Below, in pieces: positions 55,511-64,000 of a stretch of 64,000 nucleotides of DNA (within the stretch, counting starts at the first letter, position 1; every line of letters begins with the position of its first letter). The position numbers and the translations under genes were made by a program. The notes below the pieces were generated by a model. That model was not told the DNA's origin. It saw only the letters and a list, made by a program, of their open reading frames with translations, and ran no database searches. Location: contig CM041465.1 in the NCBI GenBank assembly GCA_023213395.1, forward strand, positions 21,824,001 to 21,888,000, given 5' to 3'. The DNA is from Cycas panzhihuaensis (lineage: Eukaryota; Cycadophyta).

Positions 55511-58300
55511 TGTCAATAGTTATGGTGAAAGGGAAGTTCCATTGGTGCTCCCTTTCACAAGCGGGGGAAAGGTCTTTAGGGTTAAAGGAAATGATGGGCT
55601 CATGGATTTGGGTAATACCCAAAGCGTGAATGGGCGTATCACGCAACCCTAAAGCTTCCAATAGGAGTGTCCATTATTTAGGATAACTTCTCAAGACGTC
55701 CATGATGGACATCCCAGCGGCCATGGTACAAAGCTCGTCAATGACAGAAAAGGCCTTCCCCTTTGCTGTGAATTAAGGAAGGGCTCTTCTAAAATCGTAA
55801 TGACCTGGATGAATGGGAATAGTCTTGGGAAGTAACGGGACTTCCAGAAGGGAGGTTTTCGGAAGAGGATTGGAGTGTGGAACAGAAGAAGAGGCGCCGA
55901 CTACCTCTTTAGCAGCTTGAGACCGAGTTAAGGTATATAAGGGGGTGGCCTCAAGCATTTGAATCACCTTCTTTCCTTTATTCTAGGACCGTGAAGGTGA
56001 GGGAGTACGACGGTCAAGGGAACGTAAGGAAGAAGATGAATCTTCGGTGCCATTCCCTTTATCGCGTGAAGGGTGAGAGTTTGGGGACCTTCCCCGATTC
56101 CGGTTGCTTTTGGGTTGAGAATTATGATCACATTCCCCATGCTTGGGGAAGAGATCCTTATGGATTGGTTGGTCTAGGTTGGGCCTTGAGGCCTGTTTAG
56201 GAGATGAGTCATATTGTGGGGAATCCTTAGGATGTTGAGCCCTACAACATAAGTTATCATGGAAACACTCTTCATGAACGGAACACCACTTCTTCTTAAG
56301 CGAGGAATCTAGCTTCTTTCCTTGAGACGACTAGGTGTTACCACCCTTAGGGAGAGCATCTTTAGTAGCTTTGTTGGATTTGTTTATTGGAAGTGGGTGA
56401 TGAAGGAGCTTGCAATTTTAGTTCCTTCATCGTACGTTTGAATGAACATATAGCCAAAGTGAGCGGGTATAAGGTCTTCTTAGTCAGATGAGAAGAGGAC
56501 ATAGTAGATTGCTGTGGTTTGGTTTCTTTGGTTTGGGGTGGTGCCTCAGGTCATTGTGAGGGCTTGGGAGGCTTTTTGAGTCTAGCTTGGATCTTAATAT
56601 CCTCAAGTACTAAGCACTTTGCGATGGTAGAATCACATGTGGTTGCCTCCATCTTAAGGACTTCCACATGGACTTCTAGTCGAAGTGCATTAACGAAGAG
56701 ATCCCTATTCAATTCCTCAAGCAAAGTAACCTTAGTGGAATGGAGGAGATCATGAAATCACCATACAAAGTCACAATTCATCTCATCGTGCCCTTGTTTA
56801 AGTGAAATGAGGGATTTCATTCCACTTTCGAATGGGCAAGCTACATCAAAATAGTTGATAAACTCATCCACAAGTTGCTGGAATGAGAAAATGGGCAGGC
56901 ATGCGATAAAACCATTTAAGGGTATCACCTTGTAGAGAATGCAGAAATAATTTTATTAGTATGTGATCATAGGCCCAGTAATCAATGCACACCATAGAGA
57001 AACTACGGACGTGCTTTGCTAGATCCTGTGATGAAGTTCTATCGAACTTAGGAAGTTTGGGGGATGAGGTAGCAAATTGGTTCTTAATGCCTCAATAGAT
57101 AATGGTGTCGATCTATAATCCATGAAGGGATGTGCCCTTGCATAGACCATAGGATCGATAAATGATGTAGAAGGTAGTGGACAAGGAATGGACGGGGGTG
57201 GTAGGCCCATCCCTCCTTAAGGAAATGTCCCTTACTGAAAAGGGACTTGGGGGTAATCACCTTGAAAGGAAGTTGGGTTTCCTTACAAAGGCACAGCATA
57301 AGGAGCTATGCAGGATAGTGGAAAGGAAGGGTGAGGAATTAGGTTTTGTCCATATGGGCTGCTAGTGGGTGGTGCAACCCCATCTGGATATAATGGGTCT
57401 ACCCCATAAGCTGGAATATGGTTCCCTTTACCATGCCCCCAAGGCTAAGAAGTATAGCACAGAGGTACATAAAGAGAAGGATCATTAGGTTGGTTTTGAG
57501 TATACATGGGGACAGATCCCACATGGCTAGTAGTAGGGGTATTAGTAGGACCCCTAAGCCTACTAAGAAATGCATGCACCACGTTAGGAAGTGGCATGTT
57601 GGCTTGACTAGGAAAAGGTATGCTAACCTTAAGATGGGAGAAAGACATACCACGAGAGGGCCCCGAAGAGCTAGGACCATGATGAGGAATAGAAGGTACG
57701 ATAGACATCCCTAAGGTAGATGTGGAGATAGAGCGGGACAAATGTGTAGGCACAAAGGGGTTACTCGTTGTGGGAGGTGTAGATGCAGATGAAGATGGTG
57801 GGACATGCATGGTCGAGGAGGGTGCCCCACCACGCAAGACATCTTCAAACCATCAAGGACGTGATTGAAGATGAGCAACATAGAAACACTCGCTAAGGGC
57901 TTCAACCACGTCAGCAAGAGGGGTATCTACATGATCGTAGGAGGTAGATGGGACTTCATATGAAGTAGACCCCTCAGGGCGCTCCTCATAAGAGTCACCA
58001 ACTGGGTGGTGAATCTCGAGAGGAGATAGACCCTCCACTGCATGAGTAGAGGGATGGGTATTAAGTGGGTGATGTTGATCACCAGGGTAGTAAATAGGAT
58101 CATCACCCTCTTGGCTGGATCCTGGAATAGATGTGGGGAACTCATGAGCTCCCAAAGTAAAGGCATGATAAGCCCAATCTGAAGGGTATCCTTCTATTGT
58201 CGAATCAAGATCCAACAATGAAAGAAGATGATATGCGGGTTCTTCTAACAATGGAGGTAAACCACGTAGGCGACGTGAGAAATGTCACACACAAAACTTT
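55511..58300 (-). pseudogene. Gag of element A
   Basis: N-terminal Ser/Thr/Pro-rich half (58250-57445; 'STSTLGMSIVPSIPHHG', 'LKVSIPFPSQANMPLPNVVH'). Core region 57100-56560 ('FQQLVDEFINYFDVACPFES', 'QGHDEMNCDFVW', 'LNRDLFVNALRLEV') fits the retrotransposon gag family. A variant Cys/His segment at 56288-56245 reads 'WCSVHEECFHDNLCC'. The pre-protease block (55970-55600, 'LPKTIPIHPGHYDFRRALP', 'MDVLRSYPK*WTLLLEALGL') is conserved in element C. No ATG is well placed; the first sense frame after the leader starts near 58300. TAG and TGA stops split it. Forms the particle shell in the family. Confidence 0.75.
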
Positions 58301-58435
58301 CCAAAGCATTAGAAAAGGAAAGAGAGATGTAAAGTACGTGTTAGGGGCTACCCAATGAAAGAAATAAGTGGAGAAGACCACTAAAAGGTAGTAGTACCAA
58401 CAGGAAGGAATAGGAACTAGCTCCCTGACTGGCAG

Positions 58436-58454
58436 GTCCCTAGTATGGTCACCA
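58436..58454 (-). other. Primer-binding site of element A
   Basis: TGGTGACCATACTAGGGAC on the minus strand, one base inside the LTR end. Four copies (14896, 21099, 39665, 58436) support a consensus TGGYGACCATACTRGGGAC. This resembles the TGGCGAC...GGGGAC sites of Tat/Ogre-group elements. I cannot name the tRNA with certainty. Confidence 0.75.
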
Positions 58455-58455
58455 G

Positions 58456-61196
58456 TAGATGCGCGTCTACGGGATAGTCGCTAAGCTCAATAGGAATGAT
58501 GGTAAATAATAGTAATGTTGGAGGTGTAGGCAAGATCCTAAAAGCAAAGAGAGCACCACGCAGGGCACCCCATGCACTGGAGCATGAGTTTAGGACTTGT
58601 GAATGGAACCCAACTACCTTAGAGTAGCCCTTAATCCAGAAGAGAGAGTACATACAGGGGGGTAGCTTGGATGGTCTCGAGAGGAAGGTCCTCCCACCCT
58701 TGGATGGTTGGAAGGGAAGAAGAGGAATCCTCAAAGGGTTTCCCTCTGATGGAGGGAAATGAATGGGAATGGGGTAGGCAAAAGCCTACGATGAAAATGC
58801 GTCTCTCTTGGTTATTTGATCAAGGCAAATAGAACCAAGAGAGAGAGAGAGAGAGAGGCACTTAAGCCAAGTCTTCCTTTAACAACTAAAGGGGGAAAAG
58901 GAAAAAAGAATAAGTGTTATGTGTGTAACCAAACAACGCTAAACAGAATGCACTTAAGGGTATGTTTGGGATAATAGGAAGAGGAAGAGGAAGGGGGGTT
59001 CCTATTGTGTCCTTTTCCTATATGTGACTAGCATACAACATTTAAATGCAGACAACTAGTACCATTTACCCTTTTACTTTCCCATGATCTATTTAGCTAA
59101 AGCATAGATCTAAACAAAAGTGAAAGTAAAATGGGGGATAAAGAGAGAGATGTGCATACCCAAGAGATGTAGCGGCTGACAGGAGACCCCACTCACACAC
59201 AATGCACGTCCTCTCACCAACCGATGGATGTGTGATCACGATCAATGCAAAGGATGGGAGCTTCCTTACCTTCCCCTTCTGAAAGTAAAGTGAGATAAAA
59301 AGGAAGAAAATAAGTAAAGGAAAAAAAGAGGGTAAATCTTTCCTAGATCTGAACGCCTTTTCCCTTCGTGAAAATGCCAAATCAACCTGCATATATAAGA
59401 GCCTATCCCTTCCAAGAAGGGGCTACAAGAAGAGCTATATATATATATATGCAAGTATATGTCAAAATGTAGATCAAGTTAGAGAAAATAACTACTGTAA
59501 ATAACTCTAAATTCCCCCCAAGTAAACACACACATCAAGTAAGAAGATGTGAAGGGAAGACTCAGGATGGCCAAACCCTCCACTAGGTTCTCCACACAGC
59601 CTTTTAGGACAGCAAGGTAAGGACAAAAAGAAACTTATGATAGCCAAGAAGCATGAGGATAAGTGTAGTAAAGTGTTGAGGATGTATCAAGGTAACCGAG
59701 TCGCTATGGACAGTGATCCATCACACCAACCTTCCCCAAGACCTTCAAGGGATACCAAGCAACGTTAGGGATACTACGGGGGTCCAAATGAGAGGCGTGC
59801 AGGCCTAGAATCTTCACAGTAAGGGCTTCACATGCTGATAATCTAGCGCATGCCTAAGGTCCACTTCCTCCTAATTAACCTAAGAGAAGCATGAGAGTAG
59901 GAGAAGAAAGGTGGGAAAGGGGATTGCCCTTGGGGAGTAGGGCCCAAGTGGGAATGATCTTGCCTTACTCCCTTCACCCAACCTTTATGGATCTTCTCCC
60001 ACTCTTTCCTTAAGGAAAACTAGCAGAGGAAAGGTGAAAACCTGGAGATACAAGGCTAAACTCAATGGAAAGAATGTCTACTATAGCTAAACAGAAAGAA
60101 AGAGAGAAAACACACTTGAAAATGAGTCTAATGTGAGAATAGCACACAAGAAACTCTAAAAAAGGGATCTAAATACCTACTGGGCTGAGTCTAGGGCAGG
60201 TCTTCCCCTATAACCAGTGAAGGAGAAGAGTTCCTGCATGGTTCTGCAGGAGGAATCCCTAAAGGCAGTCATAAGAGACACTTGTTGGGGCGAATGAGGA
60301 AGAGAACCATACAAAACTTACTTGAGAATTCCTAAAGAGGAGCTTCCTACCACAGAGAAGGACCATTGCAGGTGGATCCTGGACTGGAGCTACAGGAAAT
60401 GTAGGCCTGCAGATGCACCTATAGAAGGAAGAAAGATAGAGCAGAGATGGCAACAAGAAATAGTTGAGTTGGAGAGCCAAAAAAGATCTAAGAGAAGTAA
60501 AATGATGATGGTTTTGGGATTTATACCCATCCCAACCCTAAACAAGCAAATAGGATGTGAATAGGGCTACGTTAGGTGCAAGGCCATGTGGCAATTCCAC
60601 AGAAAAAGCAAGAATTGCTATAGCAGTTTTAAAAAATAACTTCCAATAGTCGCACCATGGTAAACTTTGTGGTATCATTAAGTTTACAGCAGTGTAGGAC
60701 CAGAAAGCCAAAATGGCAGTAATCTGGGTTCTAGGAGCCTTAGAAGGTGATGTGGCAGGCCTAGGAGGGGCTGGCCCCCTTGTCCAGGTGGCTAGGATAG
60801 TCTAGAAGGCATGTGGATAAGGCCAAAATTAGCATCAAAGGCTAAAGGTCCTAGAAACAAGGTGATAAAGACGGGGGATTAGGGTATGAATGGGTCATAC
60901 AAATCAAATGAGGCTTGAGGCGGTGTGGAGGTAGCATGGAGGGTCGTAAAGTGCCATAGGGATGCCTACCTTATGGAAAGGTAGGTCCCGTTGGGTCGTC
61001 ATAGGCTCACAATACAACAAGCAACATGATCAAGCCAAATGGATGTACGATGATCATGCAAATGAAGCAAACAATCATGCAATGAGGCAATACTTCTATC
61101 AACCTTTCCAAAGAAAAGTACAAACGAAAAGGAAGAAGCATACCTATACTTACCTGGGTCGACCTATCCGTATCCATTACCGGTAGCTGGGAAACA
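58456..61196 (-). mobile_element. 5' LTR of element A
   Basis: 2741 bp, from TAGATGCGCG (TG start lost by transition) to 'gctgggaaaca', followed by TSD TTTCC (61197-61201). Collinear with the 3' LTR. Contains a GA microsatellite at about 58838-58856 and an (AT)n run at 59437-59453, which could be the TATA region on the minus strand. No gene; frames at 59093-59392 and 60322-60564 are not meaningful. Confidence 0.92.
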
Positions 61197-61201
61197 TTTC
61201 C

Positions 61202-62052
61202 TAATAGGGATTAGACCTTATTAGAGCCATAATTCTACCCTCATCATTTCAATATAAGTTCATCTTAACTACGATGGAATACTTTACCAAATAGGTTGAA
61301 GCAGTCCTATTATCATCTACTACTGGCAAGACCATTTCCACCTTTATCTATCAACATATTATTTATTAATTTGGGGTCCCAGACATCCTAATTAGGGATA
61401 ATAGTACATTGTTTTGCAATAAGGAGGTGGATGAACTTTGTGAGAAGTTTAAGATATCTCAGAAGATCTCCTCTCCTTATTATCCCCAGGCCAATGGCCA
61501 AATTAAATCATTTAATAAAATCCTTATCAACATTCTAAAGAAAATGATTACCCAATCCCAAAGGGATTGGCAACTTCAGCTTCCTTCTACCCCATGGGCT
61601 TATCATACTTCCATTTACACTATGACAGGGATGATCTGTTCTCGCTTGTGTATGGGACCAAAGTGGTTCTCCCTTTAGAAGTTAAGATCCCTTCCTTGCA
61701 AGTCTCTCTTTGAGGTCTTACTAATAAGGAGTTGTGCCACCAAGCCCACCTCCTTGATCTTAAAGCCATGTATAAGAAATTCTTGCTAGCATACCAAGCA
61801 AATCTCACCTCTAAGGCTAGGGCATGAAGGACATATGACAAACACCTACATCATCATCCTTTAAACCCTAGGGACCACATCCTTAAGCTTAAGTGCCTCC
61901 ATGATTGTCTATCCAAGTTTGGAACCAAATGGGTTGGCCCCTTTATCATCCTTGAGAGTCTCAATAATGGTACATATAGGATAGCGATGATGGAGGGTCT
62001 TGAATTTGAGAAAGTCATAAATGGCAAATTCCTAAAGACATTTTACATGTGA
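61202..62052 (+). pseudogene. Integrase of element D2, remainder
   Basis: Resumes after element A at 'aatagggattagacc'. 'LTTMEYFTK' (61265), 'DILIRDNSTLFCNKEVDELC' (61385; Asp kept, Gly of DNGT now Ser), 'SSPYYPQANGQIKSFNK' (61470; the usual Glu of QIES is Lys, so the catalytic Glu is lost), 'WAYHTSIYTMTGM', then the C-terminal 'KFGTKWVGPFIILESLNNGTYR' and 'FLKTFYM' TGA at about 62050. The TAG/TAA stops of D1 at 25946 and 25958 are still CAG and CAA here (61487). Confidence 0.9.
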
Positions 62053-62904
62053 GCCTTTCTAGTTCTGAGTAGAATAGTCACATTTTTCTTCACTCTAAAA
62101 TGAGCCTAAACTACCACTCTAGCCACACTATTATTCCTACTAGTCAAAGGTATAATAATTGTTTAGAGTGGCTCCCTATCCTCTTGACTTCATGGTTTGT
62201 GTTGTATGATTTTACCCTCCTTTCCAAAGGAGTCTCCTCTTCTTTTCCTAGTTAGAGGAGCAAACCTTATTTACTTCAGTGTGTGAGGTCACCTCCTAAC
62301 TTAGGCTCTTCTTTAGTTTGGGTATCTATACCCCCTTGCTATTTCTTCCTTGGTGTATCCACCCTGTTCCTCCTGAGGAATGTATGTGGCACCCTCACCT
62401 AGTCTAATACGTAACCATCTATTATACATGGTGATCGTGTGTGCCTAATATGAGCATGGGGTTATATAAAAAGGAAGCATGTGGGTATGGCCTATATGTA
62501 ATATAATCAAAATTATAATGTAACAATTAAATAAAACTATCCAAGTGCATTATTTCTTGTGCACCCATACACCCATATCCATGTATACCCATGTCCATTT
62601 CTATCTATGGTCATAAACAAAACAAATTACATCATAAATAAAATAACAATGTCATAGACATCATAAACAACATCATCATATGTTAAAATAGGATACCAAT
62701 ACATCCCCTGTTATATATATATATAAAATTATATGGCACATCATGATCAATATGGTATATCATCTCGACAACGGGCCTAAGGAAGCCAAAATCCTTATAA
62801 GGAGGAGTATAATTATATATCCATGTGTTATAAAGAAACTCCCTGGAGGCTCTAAGCTTCCCTATTAAGATCCATAATATAAAAATCTCCTGGGTGCTCT
62901 ACTT
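62053..62904. other. 3' spacer of element D2
   Basis: Collinear with 26513-27375 and, in reverse, with 50912-51630 and 13041-13870. AT-rich, with an (AT)n run at about 62713-62726. No coding region seen. Confidence 0.55.
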
Positions 62905-64000
62905 ATATGGGGTGTCATCTCCTCACTTACTTACTCTCTTGCTAGGAAACCATATCCCTCCTAGGCTCCTCTTGCATCTCTGCAATATTCTGGCCTCAAT
63001 GTCCTTATCTCGTACCCTCTACTAAGTGGTGGTCATCGTGTGTGTCTTACTACATGATGATCAAGTAGCCATTTAGTTGACTAGGTGGATATGTCTCTCT
63101 TGTGGGTGGTCCCTCTCAGTCAGAGCTTAGTCTTGCTCCCTCTCTACTCTGCAGAGCCTCTCCTCCAGTATATTAACTTATACCTAGCTCTTAGCATCAC
63201 CTCTTACTCCTCATGGCTGAGACTCCAGCCCTCACACCTTTCCATGTAGTGAGACCCTCTTTGCTAGTAACTAATTCCTCTCTGCTTATAGGCCATCTAG
63301 AGTGTGTTACATATGGCTCTCCTTACTTGGTGCTCATAGGTCTCAATAGCCCATAAATCCCATGCTTATATTAGAGGCGTGAATGTCATTATGTGTGGCC
63401 CTGCTAATCAAGGATCCTCACTCTCCATGATGGGAGGCTATCCCTTCTCATACGTCCACGAGAATAACTCATGGACTACTACCTCCATCAACCTCACCAT
63501 CTCTTCACCACCTGTCAAAATATGTACACCATATATCAGTCCAAAATATACATAGAAGCATCAAAATATAAGCATAAGTATCCAAGGAAGTAGTAAATGA
63601 TTGAATGGAAGCTAAAGTTAGAATCAAGGGAGAATCTCACCTCCTGGGATGACCAACTCCTCCTTTCATACTATCTCCTCATCTACTGCTCCCTTAGTTG
63701 CTGCCTCTACCTCCTTGACCCCTAGTATTACCTCCTCATCTGCCTCATGAGCTACTAGGATGTCTCCTCCCTTAACTCCCTTAGGTCTAAGTACCTCTCT
63801 CTCTATAGCTATTACTGCCTCTACTGTCACCACTATAGCCACTACTATTGTTAAGAATCTATTGGCAGCTCCCTCCCTGCCTTTATGCCTCCTCCTAGGC
63901 TTGCCTCTGCACCTCTTGCAGGCTCTGTTGTAGTACCTCCATCACCTCCATCCTCATCTCTACCATCCTCTAGCTCATCCCTGAGCTCTCCTCCCTCCTC
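62905..64000 (-). pseudogene. Antisense PMD-like gene of element D2, C-terminal exons (runs off the window)
   Basis: Element D2 is on the plus strand; this gene is on the minus strand, so again antisense. Exon 3 runs from 63511 down to about 62905, after an acceptor TTTTGACAG|GTGG. The intron is 63512-63640 (129 bp) with donor CAGGAG|GTGAGATT. Upstream (64000-63641) is the Glu/Val-rich end of exon 2. Exon 3 resembles A and B: acidic start, then a Gln/Arg/Glu-rich coiled-coil-like part (about 63420-63100). The PMD core would lie beyond 64000. TAG stops throughout. Confidence 0.6.

Larger units (their letters stand above)
44224..61196 (-). mobile_element. Element A: complete Tat-like Ty3-gypsy retrotransposon, 17 kb
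   Basis: 16,973 bp with two LTRs of 2726 and 2741 bp, PBS, PPT and an exact 5-bp TSD. Reading the minus strand: 5' LTR, leader, gag, PR, RT, RH, INT, a spacer, an extra gene on the opposite strand, a second RNase H domain, PPT, 3' LTR. It is richer in CG dinucleotides than its surroundings and less mutated, hence younger than B, C and D. By eye the LTRs differ at about 30 of the first 285 aligned bases, mostly transitions, so it is still old. All frames carry stops. It inserted in integrase of D2. Confidence 0.92.

Noticed and set aside
1-64000. Host protein genes, tRNA, rRNA or miRNA genes
   Set aside because: No open region without retroelement homology has protein-like conservation, and no tRNA or rRNA sequence was recognised on either strand. 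Small RNAs cannot be judged by eye.

Overview
This window looks like intergenic, retroelement-packed nuclear DNA from a plant with a large genome. A gymnosperm or another large-genome seed plant is plausible, but the sequence alone does not settle it. I see no intact host gene, no rRNA or tRNA gene and no bacterial-type feature. Almost every base can be assigned to decayed LTR retrotransposons nested in one another. The main family has Ty3-gypsy order (gag-PR-RT-RH-INT), LTRs of 2.7-3.3 kb, a primer-binding site of the form TGGYGACCATACTRGGGAC, a second RNase H-like domain after integrase and an extra gene on the opposite strand. Together these point to the Tat/Ogre-like group.

Layout. 1-369: end of a Tat-type LTR (F), inserted in the 3' LTR of element B. 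370-16222: element B (minus strand, gag to RH deleted), carrying a complete Ty1-copia element (3953-9014, TSD AGAAT) and a solo LTR of the same copia family (12398-13040). 16223-24419: 5' half of element C (minus: RT, PR, gag, PBS, 5' LTR), interrupted by B. 24420-27375: 3' half of element D1 (plus: RT, RH, INT), interrupted by C. 27376-38945: remains of a different gypsy lineage, E (minus). It has a duplicated leader-gag start, an unknown ORF upstream of one gag copy, a 19-bp minisatellite and another copia solo LTR. 38946-44223 plus 61197-64000: a second copy of the C/D composite (C2 and D2). 44224-61196: element A, a 17-kb Tat-like element with both LTRs and a perfect 5-bp TSD (TTTCC), inserted in D2 integrase.

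The most interesting content is the extra gene of the Tat-like elements, seen in A (48478-50911, +), B (9947-12397, +) and D2 (62905-64000, -). It always runs antisense to gag-pol. It has a TATA-like box about 170 bp before a 24-nt first exon, GT..AG introns at matching places, a plant mobile domain (PMD)-like region and a coiled-coil C-terminus. A degenerate second RNase H domain lies head-to-head with it on the pol strand.

All coding regions are pseudogenes. Where two copies can be aligned, in-frame CAG codons have become TAG several times, as expected from long-term cytosine methylation and deamination. Relative order of events by nesting: D, then C into D, then duplication of the C/D segment, then B into C1 and A into D2; the copia insertions and F entered B. 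Boundaries quoted to the base rest on LTR ends and TSDs read by eye. Domain boundaries are approximate.
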